A DNA stretch of 64,000 nt, from contig OY821775.1 in NCBI GenBank assembly GCA_963682175.1, positions 34,098,053 through 34,162,052 on the forward strand, in the 5' to 3' direction. Positions within the stretch are counted from its first letter, which is position 1, and every line of letters begins with the position of its first letter. This stretch comes from Triglochin maritima (lineage: Eukaryota > Streptophyta > Magnoliopsida > Alismatales > Juncaginaceae). The notes under the pieces are model-generated. The model was not told the DNA's origin and ran no database searches. It saw only the letters and a list, made by a program, of their open reading frames with translations. Shown here piece by piece: positions 1-11,877 of this stretch. Made by a program: the position numbers and the translations under genes.

Positions 1-1377
1 AGACACAAAGTCCCCTCAGACCTACTTTCCTGAGTGATAGGAGCCATGCAAGTAGAGAGAACACCTACTCACTTATTTCTTATCTACACATGAACCAAAA
101 CCCCTACACTTAATGTCTCACAACAAGATTTAAAGGGTCCTTGGATACAACAAAGTTCCTTAAATTAACATAGACGAATTATTGACTCACTAGGTTCGGG
201 ATGGACTTCTTTAATTATTTGAGCACTGAAACCCTATGATTACTCACCCCCGAGGGAAAACTGGGGTGCATCCTAACGACTCGATAAGACCTAAAGGCAG
301 TAAACTAGCTATCCTAATGCATCAAGTTCAAGACAATTTTGAGAGCTTTCATTTTACTTTGCCTCCCAACGGTTTTGCACATGCCAAACACACGCAAAAC
401 CCACAAAACATTTTCTTTCGCAAACACATGAAGATTTTGAAAGAAATGTGAAAATTTTAAAGCACTAGGCAAGCAAAAGAAGACAAGTCACCCAAGGATC
501 ATGGCAAACAGATATATCGATATTAAATGCAGCACACTAACATGACCCTGACAATGCACACAAAAGAAAACAAAAATCAAAGGAAAAAGACTCGACTATG
601 TACACACGTAAAAACACCCCCCCACACCTACTTCATGCATTGTCCTCAATGAATGCAAGCATGTTACTACTTGTATTTTTGCATGAAAAAGTGAAGATCT
701 CACCAAACTTTGAAGCACAAGGAAAGTTTCGTGGTCATGTTGTTGGACACAAACCCGAATTCCCCTCAAAACCTGTGAAACAAATGGGGCCCCAATACGT
801 GAAACCTAAATTCCCTTTAAGTAGGGAGACAAATACGTGAAACAAATGTGGCCCAAATACACAAGGGTTGGAGCCCGCAACAACCTATGCTCAGTCTTGG
901 AATTTTTTTTTCATTTTTTTCAAATATAACTATGTACAAAAATAAGTTCCCATCGTCATTTGTCAAAGGACATCAAATAAGAACCTCAAAAATAGGTCAA
1001 TGCACTTTGAATGGGAGCATGACACCACGTGGGGTTAAAATACTTATGTGTGGGCCCCCTAACAAAGTGTACAAGATATCGAGAGAGGTTCATGAATTGG
1101 ACGCAAAGGGGTCTCATACAAATGATCAAACTTAAAGAGCTCGAACCTCTCAAGAGTTTGGTAAGAATTGAGCAACAGAAGAAGAGTTTCTCCCATTGCG
1201 GTACTGAAGTTATGATTGTCAATACAAAATCTCCAACAAAGAGGCTACTGCACCGGAATGAGGCAACAACCTCATTATCCTCGCTCGACGCAGTAGGTCA
1301 ACAGAAAGTGGGTCTCTTACCCAATATCCTCTATAGAACTCCTAATACCCTCATTAGTAATGTAGTTGTTTGATGTC
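1..1377 (-). mobile_element. Athila-type remnant, 3' internal non-coding region
   Basis: This stretch reads in reverse as the region between integrase and the 3' LTR of an Athila-type Ty3 element. Its reverse complement matches 5230-5586 plus 16249-16870, and also 63290-64000, and the same-strand sequence at 56160-57000 is a close relative. It holds no credible coding sequence; the short open frames change between copies. An internal purine-rich block lies at about 612-650. The right border is a solo LTR at 1378, and the homology resumes at 4140. Confidence 0.8.
612..650 (-). promoter_or_regulatory. Internal polypurine-like block
   Basis: On the minus strand this reads CATTGAGGACAATGCATGA, a short spacer, then a G-rich run resembling the real polypurine tract next to Athila 3' LTRs. 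The block recurs at 5420-5455, 48634-48667 and 56765-56802. Its position upstream of the true tract suggests a second plus-strand priming site. That role is inferred. Confidence 0.4.
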
Positions 1378-4139
1378 TGCTTGACATCATATCATGCATA
1401 TATATGTAACTTATATATTTGTTAGCCTAAGCAATGCTACGTAACGAGTTTTATGTTTAAGTTTCAAGAATAAACAAATTTGAGAAGAAGAGACTCAGAA
1501 AGGACTTAAAAGCAAGGAAAAGGACTAAGTTGCAAGACTTTTGGACTGAGATGCAATAGAGAAGGACTCGGATCGAAAACCAAAAGGACCAATGAGCAAA
1601 AAAGAAGCTCCACACCATCATGAGGACTATTTGGCAATTAGATCCGGGCCTAACCATCAACAAGCAAATCGGGTTCATCAAACATCAAGAAATCAAGCTA
1701 GAACCGAGCCACCAAAATCCAAACTCGATCAGAGGCATCCAGACTGCCAATCAGCGGTCCATATGGCCTCAAATTATGTGTGTCTTAGTCGGGTGATGGA
1801 TTATGTTGTTTTATGTCCATTTATCGTATGCAATTAGTCCAATACCAGGTGAATGTCCCGGGTTACCTTTTTCATGGCTATAAATAAATCTCTTTCTCCT
1901 CCTTTGTAATAAATCTCATCTCTTGGTGGTCATTCTCTCTATTTGGAGTAAAGCGTTGGAACAAAACTCTAGTGGAGAGATGTTTTTTGTAATGTGAGTG
2001 AGAATAAAGAATGTTTTGTTAGTTCATTGTTGTTTCTTTTAGTTCTTGCATGCTTAGTTAATTTCGTTAGTTTTAATATTCGTAGAATTAATTAGCATGT
2101 TTTATTTTCTTAGTATGAATATTAGCATAATAATGTGTGAGTAGTTTCATCCCCCTTTAGGGGTGTAGTTTGTGTTTCTACATGTCATGTAGAATGGAAT
2201 GAATGCTATATGTGGTTTTATGTGATGAATGTGAGTATGCTTGTTTGAATTAAAACGAATCTTAACTGGATGGTTTCTGCCATAGCCATTAGGTACATCC
2301 CATGCTTGTGTAGGTTCGCTAATAACAAACTTGTTTATGCTCATATTAATTGTTTTATCATTTTAATTAACCGCAAGTGCACGGTCGCGTTGAAGTGGTG
2401 GCAAATACGGGTTGATCCACAAGGAGGTGTGTAGACTCTAGTTTGTTCGAAGGCAAGTAGGAAAAGAGGGGAAGAAGTTGTGATTACACTAAACTAGACT
2501 AACTACACTAAATTAGTAAGCCTCAAACAAGGAAAATGAAAGCGAGGGAAATTGAAAGCTGTAAATCAGAAATAGAAAACCCCTAAGGGGTGGAGTGTGT
2601 GCACACATGTAAAAAGATGGTGAAGAATGCATTCTATAGGCAAAAATGTAGGTAGTGTTTTCAGGCATAGGAAGTGTCTAAAGGTTATGGCAAAACCTAT
2701 CAATCCATTCAATAACCTAGTTGATTAACATTCATATACACAAGCTAGTTATTTCAGAACCTAAACAAGCATGGGAGGTGTCTAAGATGTGTGGCAAAAC
2801 TCATCAAGTGTAGTATTCTACTCTAACAAGCAAGCATACATTCACATTTATCAACACAATAAAAACATTAAGCATTCATATCCATTCTTTAATGCATGTA
2901 TGAACATCATCTCCACCCCCAAAGGGGATGTATCTACTCTCTACATGTTACTCTAACAATTAAACTAAAGAAGAAAAGAAACATTCTAACAACTTTAGCC
3001 TAGAATCAAAGAAATAAAACTAAGCTAAGCATGGATAAAGAAACAACATAAGAACAAAACAACGAAAAAATTATTTTAGTAGATGACTCACATTGAAGGT
3101 AGCGTTCTTCTCCACATTGAGAATTTGCTCCAAGGCTTACTCCAAGTAGAGAGAATGCCACCAAGCAATGGGTAATCACAATAGAAGGTGAAGAGTTCTA
3201 TTTATAGCTATAGAAAAAGGTAATCCGGGACAAGCCCCCAGTATGGGACTAAACAAATACCAAACATAGACTAAATATACACTAATACACGCTCCACGTA
3301 AATCTTAGTGGATCCGGGCCAAAAGTGACCACCAATTAGCGGTCTTGGACAGCTAATTAGCGGTCTACAGTGTTCGGATCGCTCTGGATTTTCTTGTGGG
3401 ATTTTCTGGAAGGCGTTATTTGTCTTTGATGCAGCTACTTTGCTTGTTGGAGCTCCGACCCGAATAGTGTTGCCCAAATACTCCCCATGATGGTGTGAAG
3501 TATTCTTGTTTGCTCATTGGCCCTTCGATCTTACGTTCAGGTCCTTCGATCTTGCATCTAATACGTTGAGTCTTTCAACTCAATCCTTTTTCATGCTTTT
3601 AGGTCCTTTTATGACTCTTCTCTTCAAACCTATTTATTTCTGAAATTTAAACATAAAAGCCATCACGTAGCATTGTTTAGGTGAAAGATAATGGATATAA
3701 GATACAAATATAAGCATGGAATGATGTCAATCATTAATCACTTAGGTTAGTGATTTGGATGATAAGTCTTGCCATGAGGTACTTCTTATGCATAGCAACA
3801 CTACCTATACTTGTGCTCTATTGAATGCATTCATCACCACTTATTATTTCATGTATACACGCACTCCACTCTTAGGGGTTTCCATTCCTGATTTCCAGCT
3901 TGCTTCTATTAGTCACTTAGTTTAGTTTTATTTCGTCTCGTGCTTTCATCTTCTTTGTTTGTTTCGTACTAGTGTAGCGTAGCCTAGTTAAGTCTAGTGT
4001 AGTGTGATCAATTTCTTCTCTCCTCTTTTCCCACTTGCCTTCAAACGAACCACAGTCGACACACCTCCCTGTGGATCGACCCGTATTTGCCACCTCTTCA
4101 CCCACGCCGTGCACTTGTGGTATTAAAATGAACACATCA
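1378..4139 (+). mobile_element. Athila solo LTR, interrupted by another solo LTR
   Basis: The LTR starts TGCTTGACATCATATCATGC (usual family start TGATTGACATC) and ends AACACATCA with no primer site after it. Flanks are ATGTC on the left and ATGTG on the right, a target duplication with one mismatch, so this looks like an old solo LTR. A TATAAATA box lies at 1879-1886, and a half-preserved GCCAAT palindrome at 1741-1760. The LTR body is 1378-2350 plus 3739-4139; the middle is the later insertion 2351-3733. Confidence 0.85.
2351..3733 (-). mobile_element. Athila solo LTR nested in an older LTR
   Basis: It is flanked by TTAAT at 2346-2350 and again at 3734-3738. The related LTR at 18783-20140 has the uninterrupted site near 19775, where CTCATATTAATCACTTAGG reads straight through. 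The element ends are TGTTTTATC and GTCAATCA, and its length of 1383 is normal for the family. Neither a primer site nor internal sequence is present. The paired CCAAT/ATTGG palindromes of the U3 region lie at about 3327-3366. Confidence 0.93.
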
Positions 4140-4410
4140 ATGTGCCATCATTTTCAAGATGATCAGGAACAATAGTGAGGGGCAAACTTTCACTTGGTCG
4201 TAAGAAATTAAGGGTACTAGGGAGCTCTTGCTCCACCATAGGTGAGTCCTTAAGAGACACAACATTAAGATTATGTGGCTCAAAGGCCACGAGAAAATGA
4301 TAAGACACAATCCTGTGCCGACTCATAATGAAACTGATCCATGTTATTCTAAATTTGAATCGAATTCCCCACCAAGTGATCATGAATTGAAACTCCAAGT
4401 CCCTCGTACT
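4140..4410 (-). mobile_element. Athila-type remnant downstream of protease
   Basis: Read in reverse this matches 63115-63290 of the plus-strand remnant at the right edge, and more weakly 57300-57440 of element D (a repeated 'gtggctcaaaggccac' theme). It continues the minus-strand remnant 1-1377 across the solo LTR. At about 4405-4411 homology stops and plus-strand integrase sequence begins, a head-to-head junction. No intact frame. Confidence 0.65.
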
Positions 4411-4975
4411 GAATAAGATTAGTCAACGTGATATGATGCATTTGCAATATGTCCCTGTTGTCGACTTTTTCGATGTGTGGGGCATCAATTTTATGGGTAT
4501 TTTCCCGAATTTGTTCGGAAATGTTTACATTCTGGTGGTCGTTAACTATGTGTCTCAGTGGGTAGAGGTTATCCCCACAAAGACCAATGAGAACAAGGTG
4601 GTTACCAAATTCTTAAAGGACATTTTTGCGCGATTTGGTTTCCTCGTGCCGTAATTAGTGATGAGCGTACCCACTTCTACAATTGCTCCTTTGAAGTGCT
4701 TACGAGGAAGCATTCAATGACGTACAAGCTTGCGACCCCATATCATCTGCAAACTAGTGGGCAGGTCAAAGTCTCTAACCGTCAATTAAAGCAAATCCTT
4801 GAGAAGACGGTTAATGGATCGAGCAAGGATTGGTCGATTAAGCTGAACGACGCATTGTGGGCCTTCCACACCGCCTATTAGACCAATTTGGGTATGTCAC
4901 CATATCGGGTAGTGTACGGCAAGACTTGCCACCTACCCGTCGAACTCGAGCATCGTGCTTTCTAGGCGATTAAGA
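4411..4975 (+). pseudogene. Ty3/Athila integrase core fragment
   Basis: The fragment reads KISQRDMMHLQ followed by FFDVWGINFMG, which is the first catalytic Asp region of Athila integrases. Further on are ISDERTHF (second Asp region, reached by a frameshift near 4653), a degenerate P-x-Q-T-S-G-Q block, [11 protein letters not shown] (the catalytic Glu region, N before R), [17 protein letters not shown] and SPYRVVYGK. Integrase joins the cDNA copy to host DNA. Here it is dead: a frameshift near 4653, an in-frame stop after FHTAY at about 4881, and another at about 4964. The RT and RNase H that should lie upstream are missing. Confidence 0.85.
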
Positions 4976-5419
4976 ACCTAAATATGGATCTTGATCAAGC
5001 AGAGGTGCAACGTCCATATGGACAATGCCTAAATTCTTACTTGGACGGGCACCAGCTGAAGTTGAGAAGGTCATGTTCCTTCATGAACCTCTCTCGTACT
5101 CAACAATTCATGTTCCTGCATGAGTGATTGAGATTTCATGTTCGTACATAGTTATATTTGAAAGAAAAAAATGAAAAAAAGAAGAAGAGAAAAGCAATGA
5201 GAAAGACTCCAGAAGTGAGCATTGATTGTTGTGGGCCCCAACCCTTGTGTATTTGGGCTCCATTTCTTTCAGGTATTTGCCCCCATCTTTAGTATTTCAC
5301 AGGTTTTGAGGGGAATTCGGATTTGTGTCCACCAACTAACCATGAACTTCCCTTTGTGCTTCATGTTGGTGAGATATTTTCTTTTTCATGCATAAATCCA
5401 TATAGTATCATGCTCACAT

Positions 5420-5455
5420 TCATTGAGGACAATGCATGAAACAAGTGTGGGGGGT
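5420..5455 (+). promoter_or_regulatory. Internal polypurine-like block
   Basis: CATTGAGGACAATGCATGA followed by AACAAGTGTGGGGGGT. The same block stands well upstream of the 3' LTR in every Athila-type copy in the window (612-650, 48634-48667, 56765-56802, and cut by the window edge at 63980). The G-rich part resembles the LTR-proximal tract at 18761-18780. A second plus-strand priming site is inferred. Confidence 0.45.
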
Positions 5456-5583
5456 ATTTTATGTGTGTACATAGTCGAGTCTTTCTCCTTTTGTTTTGTT
5501 TTCTTTTGTTTGTATTGATAGGGTCATGTTTGTGTGCTGCAATTAATATCGATATATCTGCTTGCCATGATCCTTGGGTGACT

Positions 5584-5586
5584 TGT
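5584..5586 (+). repeat. CACTA target-site duplication, left copy (TGT)
   Basis: TGT here and TGT at 16249-16251 flank the CACTA ends. The uninterrupted site is visible in reverse at about 477-490 and 56632-56645 (GACTTGTCTTCTTTTGC). Confidence 0.95.
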
Positions 5587-5990
5587 CACTACTACAGAAA
5601 AAGGGAATATACGTCGGATGTATGGGGGTATATACCTCGGATATAAGCACTCCCAGATCCGACGTCTATGTGTGCGTCGTCTATACATAGACGTCGGCTT
5701 AATATAGCCGACGTCTATACCTAAAGCATATGCGTCGGTTGTATGTATAAGCCGACGTCTATTCTTTAACGACTAGACGTCGGTCGTACTATAGCCCGAC
5801 GTCTATTCGTAAGGTATAGACATCGGTGAACTAACAGACGACGTATATTCTTTAGGTATAGGCGTCGGTGAACTAAGAGGCGACGTCTATTCCTAAAGCA
5901 TATACGTCGGATTCAACATAAAGCCGACGTCTATTCCTTTCTTCAGAGGAATAAACGTCGCCTAATTACAACAGCCGGCGTCTATTCTTA
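5587..5990 (+). repeat. CACTA left subterminal repeats
   Basis: About ten copies of CCGACGTCTA or its complement TAGACGTCGG alternate here, so that neighbouring copies form inverted pairs. In En/Spm elements such subterminal arrays are the binding sites of the second gene's protein (TnpA). The right array at 15925-16230 uses the same motif. Confidence 0.88.
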
Positions 5991-6280
5991 AACCTGGACA
6001 AAAAAAAAGCATCCTGCAAACTTGTTTTTAGTCATCGTATTTGTGTACATACAACTGTACCATATTCGTTCACCTATAAATTTGTTCACAAATACTCACA
6101 ATTTCATCCACATGTACATACAAGCACAAACTCACAAACATAATTGCACAAACATACAAGCATACACAATTGGCATTCAACACACTTGCAATTAATTCTT
6201 TCTAAAATTAAGGTGATTATATTAAGGCATAAATTGTAGGTTTGTAATACAAGTGCACTTGTTAACTAAATTACAAAAAA
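5991..6280. other. CACTA non-coding spacer
   Basis: AT-rich sequence between the left subterminal array and the end of the second gene. I see no coding sequence or ordered repeat. It would lie in the 3' untranslated region of the leftward genes. Confidence 0.5.
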
Positions 6281-7510
6281 TGCTAGTGACAGGAGAACCT
6301 CTTAGTTCGTCAACATGTTTCTGATAAAATAGCGAGCCCATCGGTCGCGAGTTTCATCGAGCTCCTATTGCGAGAAGGGATAACTACTTTTTGGGAAGAT
6401 CTATCAAAACAATACAAGTGTGAATGTTAATAATAACTAAATATTTAAACTACAACTATACAATTGAATAGCGATCTACATTACCTCGGATATGCATACG
6501 TCTTGAGTTGCCAATTCGAGGATTTCCTCCATGTATCTCATCACGTAGTAACCACATTCCGTATTTCCAACCTGCTTTCGGTACTACAAACAAAGAAATT
6601 CACTAAATATATGTTCGTAACTTAATTAACAAAAATGAGATAGAACGTACTCTCATTGCATGCCATGTTATTTCTGCTTTTGTGGTTGTTCTCCTACCAC
6701 CTAAAGCTCTGTAAACCTTAATTGCCCTGAGTAGCACAAGTTAAAATATCTTTCAATAATACTAATAAAAATCCACGAATTACTTTTTTCACGACTAAAT
6801 GAACTTACAAATTTAGAAGTTTCTTTATTGAGTCCCTTGGTTTATTCGACCCCAACAGATCAAACCAATATGCCGAATTAGTCGTGGAGCATACAACGAC
6901 AAGCATCTAATGAGCCCTATTATATATATATAATTAGAAGCTTATTACAAAATAAATTTCACTTTGAATTACAAAGTTTACCTCTCATGATAAGGGAGAA
7001 GATAATATCTTTTGTCTTCTTCTTTAAAGAATGTCCCAAGCTGACCTGATTTATCGTCATTCCCGTATATATATGTAGATGGACAGATAAATCCAAATAC
7101 TTGATCCTCGAGAAAGATTGACCTTCTGGCATCGTAAAGATGTCTACAAGTATAAAAATTATACTTTATTACAATTTTGATAAATTTATTCAATACTTTT
7201 CATTGTATACAAAAAGATAATCGTGATACACAACGAATCCATCGCCATGAACTGCATGATATCCTCTTTGGCGACGTATAAAGCGGGAGGCAACCCTTTA
7301 TCCCCCACCAACTCCCAGGTACTTAGGGATTGTGCTTACCTACCTACAATACATTGATACAACATTTTGCACCTACTTGGAAGCGAATTAATGTTGATCA
7401 GAGATTGGTTGTTTGACCCTTTTTCCGGGGGCTTGTCACCTTACAGATATATACAGATGTTAAAATACAATTGTTAACAAATTTGAAGTTTAAAGTCTTT
7501 TAAAGTTAAA

Positions 7511-7963
7511 CTATACCTCATCTTTGTCGATTAGCTCTACTAAATAACTGGGCCACCGCACGAACCCACTGATAGCATCGCCGAGACTAACAATCTCTTC
7601 TTCCGGAAATGGCACAAAAGCACCAGCATCTAAGCGACTCTCAACTGCAACCTTCAATTCTCCCTCTCCTACCTTAGTGAAGTGGTGTCTGGAGATGTTA
7701 TAAACTTTCCCGTGTCCCACCAATCTTCGATTAGGGTCTTCGACACATAAAGCACATCTAGATCCATCCGCGAACGTTCCAAACGAGGGACCGTCGACGA
7801 GGGCCAAGTCTCGAGAATGAGACCCGAAATCATATTGTCGATCGGGGTGGAACACTGGTGGAAATGGAGGAGTAGTCTCCGCGGAAGAACCGGTCTTACG
7901 ACTGGTAGGAGAAGTAGGCAAACGATCTAATATCTCCAAAACAAGTTGCAACGTATTCTTCAA
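7511..7963 (-). CDS. Exon of the CACTA second gene (150 codons open)
   Basis: This is the longest open exon of the second gene. It is rich in Pro/Ser at the start and holds CALCVEDPNRRLVGHGKVYN and GAFVPFPEEEIVSLGDAISG, a linker seen between the Transposase_24 region and the C-terminal domain of plant CACTA proteins. The first Met is internal, because the protein starts further upstream. It ends at a probable donor near 7511 (GAG-GTATAG on the minus strand). Confidence 0.7.
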   Translation of the reverse strand: MKNTLQLVLEILDRLPTSPTSRKTGSSAETTPPFPPVFHPDRQYDFGSHSRDLALVDGPSFGTFADGSRCALCVEDPNRRLVGHGKVYNISRHHFTKVGEGELKVAVESRLDAGAFVPFPEEEIVSLGDAISGFVRWPSYLVELIDKDEV

Positions 7964-8846
7964 ATCTGCTATCTCTTGCTCGCATTTGGTATGACCAGTC
8001 GGCGAAGTAGACCGTTGAGTCTTTCCATAATATTGTCGAAGTCCAACTCTACCCCCTACCCCACTTTACACGACCGCGGTGTTCGTCGTTTCCCAAGGCC
8101 TCGCGTAGAATATCTTTCCGACTATCGGAAGCAAATTCTCCTTGAGATTCTCTCAACTTCAGAGAGTCCTAAGTTTAAAACAATATTTACTAACAATTTA
8201 AAAATATAAAATTAATGATTCTGAATTAATAACATATATATAAGTGATGCAACTTATATATTTTAGCCGATCGCTTGCGAGTCGTCTGTGACGTACTCCC
8301 CTCTGGAGTTTACTCTCGCTCTCTTCCAAGAATCACAACGAGCTACGGGAGAAGGAGGAGATAGGTTACTTGCTCGCTCCTCACTCATACCGAAGTCAAT
8401 TGCCTCTTGTTTCTTCTGAGCAATTTTTTCAACCATCATTTGTGCTTCTAACTTTTGGTAGCCCGCTCGAGACATATGATGTGTATACTTGTTAGAAGAT
8501 CTAATCTTTTGGTTTTTTGCTCGGATGGCCTAAAATCAAGTTTATTAGATTGTCACTAAAATGAATAACTAAAAAGTTTGTTTTCAAACTCAGTTACTAT
8601 ATTCTAAATTAAACTCACTTACCTCAAACTCGGGGCTCTCTCTGGATTTTCTGAATAGCTCCCATTGATTCAGAGTGATAAAGTTTTATACATCGCATGA
8701 ATTTCTATCCTGGTAGTCTCCGAATATGTACTTGTTTGTTAAATTTTTTTTTAAATCCCTCCAACGAACTGACATGTATGTCATCCACTTTTTCTTCAAC
8801 TTCTCAGTAGATTGGAACTCAAAAGATCCTACAACACGTTAACTTT

Positions 8847-8870
8847 ATGTATATATATATATATATATAT
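8847..8870. repeat. (AT)n microsatellite
   Basis: A pure run of about a dozen AT units lies in an intron of the CACTA second gene. Confidence 0.9.
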
Positions 8871-11800
8871 CTAAATTTCGACTAAAACTATAGAAATCTA
8901 TAATGGAATCATTACGTGCACGTTATCCCATATTGTGTCCTTCAACTTCTCATCCACATCAGCCCAACTCGAGAAACAAATGTCAACTTTGGCCCTCACT
9001 AAGCTACTCAGAAAATTTTCGAATTATCAGACAGCATGCCTAAGGGCTCAAGACGGTCATCAAACTTGATTGGAACTCTACCGTCTCTATTTGTTCTCCC
9101 CACGAATGCTTTCATGAGACAAGGACCTCGTGTACTGTATGTCTTCGAGCCTTCAGACTCTAAGGAAGTGGGTTTCTTTTTCAGAGCCATTATACTATAA
9201 AAGATAAATTCAAGTCATTAAATAAGGTCAAGACATTAAATGTCTATTACAATGTGTTACAACAGAAAATTTGCACCTTTACTTTTTTCCGTAATGGATT
9301 TTCAATCCATATACCTTCACCGAGGTCATCTCTAAACATACAAGTCTCAACATTTATTTCTTCATCTACTAAGTTCAACTCAGGTGCTTGCTTAGAGAAA
9401 GGTGGTGTCTCTTCATACTCGATCAGACTATCATCTGATACAATTTTTTTCTTCCCTTCCAGAATTACTGCCCATTTCTTATCACATGGATCAGCCACAT
9501 AGAAGACTTGTTTAGCTTGAGAAGCGAGAATAAAAGATTCTCCTTTATATCCTTCTTTTGAAAAATCAATTAAAGTGAACCCCAAGTCAGCTACTCGAAC
9601 TCCACTTTTATTATCAGCCCACTTGCATCTAAATACAAGTACTTTGAACTTAACAAAGTCTAGCTCCCATATGTCTTCAATTACACCGTAATAGGACATG
9701 TCGGCGTATACAGGATTCTTGTCTTTAGAACTAGACACATGCAAAGACTCTGCTATTAAGGTGACGCCACTGTTCTGAACAACACTTTTCGCATCTCACA
9801 AACTGTGTAGAAAGAATATCCATTGATATCATAACCACTGTAACTTATAACATCAGAATGCGGACCGTAGGCCAACCATTGTATTGTCTCGGAAACATCG
9901 CGCTTGTAAGCCAGATTTTTTAACCATGAGATTAAATTCTTATTGTGACTATTAATTACTTGTTGATCACTCCACAAAGGATTTCTTTCCTTTAGAAACT
10001 TCATGTGTTCATTTAGGTAAGGTTGAACTTCATTCGAATTGCACAACACATAAAAATATGCTGTCATTAAGTCTTCGCCATTTGGATTTAACATTTTCAT
10101 CCCACGTGTCCCTTTACCATCGACACGTTTATCATGACGATTCTTCAGAAGTCCAATAGTTTTGGTGTTTGCTAGGTATCCAGTGCAAAACTCGATAACC
10201 TCCTCAGCTAAGTATCCTTCAACAATACTAACCTCTGGTCTTTGACGAGTTTTGCAATAACCTTTCAACACTTTCAAATAACGCTCGAAAGGATACATGC
10301 ACCTTAAAAAAACTGGTCCGCACAATTTAACTTCTCTAACCAAATGAATAACAGGATGAATCATAATGTCGAAAAAAGCAGGGGGGGAAAACATCTCCAA
10401 CTGACATAATGTGACCACAATTTCATTCTGTAACTTATCTAACTGCACAGGATCGACCACTTTACTGTAAATCGTATTGAAAAAGGAACACAACTTTATT
10501 ATTGCATGTCTAACATCTTTCGGTAATATGGATCTCAGTGCTATAGGTAACAACTGCTGCATTAAAGTGTGACAATCGTGAGACTTCATCCCCTCAAGTT
10601 TCAAATCCTTCATAACAACAAGACTACTGATATTCGAAGAATAAACTTGTGGAACCCTTACATCGTGCAAACACTGACAGAGAATTCTTTTCTCCTTTCT
10701 AGACAATGTATAACTAGCTGGAGGTAAGTAATTCCGATCTCCTTTCTTCTCTGGTGCAAACATTGCTCGTATACCAATATCAACAAGATCAAGTCTTGCA
10801 TTATATCCATCTTTGGTTTTACCAGGTATGTTCAACATAGTGCCAACAAGACTATCACAAACATTTTCCTCTACGTGCATCACATCAATACAATGTCTAA
10901 CTTCTAAAGTTTTCGAGTAAGGGAGATCAAAAAATATGGATCTTTTTTTCCAACTACTTTTGTCGTTTGCTCGTTTGTACGGTTTTCCAAATTCACATTC
11001 AATGTTCATTACACGTTCGTTCACCTTTTCGACGCTGATTTCAACTGGCGGATTCTGAAATTCCTGTTTTCCGTTAAATGCCTTCTTCAACCTACGATAA
11101 GGATGGGAGTTCGGCACAAATCTCCGATGACCAAGATAGACAGTCTTAGAACCATTAACTACTTGCAAATGACATGTATTTTCTTCGCAAATTGGACAAG
11201 CTTTATGACCTTTGACTGAATATCCAGACAGATTACCATAAGCAGGAAAGTTATTAATCGTGCAAAATATCATTGCCCACATTACGAACGACTCCTAACG
11301 ATAAGAATAAAAAACTGACTCTCTGTCATCCCACAATCTCTTTAGGTCATCAATTAAAGGCCTTAAATACACATCCAGGTCATTTCCAGGTTGTTTCAGA
11401 CCAGTAATCATTAAGGACAACATGATAAATTTGCGTTTCATGCATAACCACGGGGGCAGATTGTAAATTACAAGCAGAACGGTCCATGAATTGTGAATGC
11501 TACTCAAACTACCGAAAGGATTCATTCCGTCAGTACAGAGTCCAAGTCGTACATTCCTGGATTCTTCACCAAACATAGGAAAGTCGAAATCTATTTTTTT
11601 CCACTGAGGTGAATCTGCAGGGTGACGTAGCAACTGATCATTTGGTTTCTCATGATCAGCATGCCATGTCATGTTCTTCGAATCCTACTTACCCACAAAC
11701 AAACGTTTAGGCCTTGGTATTATCGGAAGATACCACAAAATCTTAGTTGGAGGTCCTTTGATTTTCATATCATTAGCCTCTTCATTGTGGTTTGGTCCAC

Positions 11801-11872
11801 TACGTTTCGTTTTGTATCTTGAAACATTACACCTGGGACAGGAATGTAAGTTTTCAAACTCACCCCTATACA

Positions 11873-11877
11873 ATATA
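11873..11877 (+). repeat. Target duplication ATATA of solo LTR, left copy
   Basis: ATATA here and at 13434-13438. Removing the LTR and one copy makes the transposase reading frame continuous through D-C-I-L-Y-R-G, a motif conserved in Tnp2 proteins. Confidence 0.95.

Larger units (their letters stand above)
6290..9190 (-). pseudogene. CACTA second gene: Transposase_24-type protein with Ulp1/C48 protease domain
   Basis: Read leftward as exons. 9190-9008 begins MALKKKPTSLESEG and continues, after a frameshift near 9010, into FSSWADVDEKLKDTIW. 8830-8640 has KLKKKWMTYMS and LFRKSRESPEFE. 8475-8263 has LSRAGYQKLEA-like and SWKRARVNSRGEY, typical of the plant Ptta/En/Spm family (PF03004). 7963-7511 has GAFVPFPEEEIVSLGDA. 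7193-6978 has LYDARRSIF and YYLLPYHER. Three more exons give an Ulp1-type cysteine protease: catalytic His near 6910 then WFDLL (Asp) near 6862, and TECGYYVMRYM (Cys) at about 6520-6560, closing with RDRWARYF. Introns have GT-AG borders, e.g. before 6584 and after 6484. The Trp after the catalytic His is a stop, and a second stop is near 6370, so the gene is decayed. In En/Spm the homologous protein binds subterminal repeats. Confidence 0.82.

Noticed and set aside
1029..1373. 114-codon open frame as a host gene
   Set aside because: It lies in Athila 3' non-coding sequence and is not kept in the copies at 63181-63654 or 56160-57250.
5587..5990. Satellite or CRISPR array at the CACTA left end
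   Set aside because: Motifs alternate in strand with uneven spacing and match the opposite CACTA end, so they are subterminal repeats.
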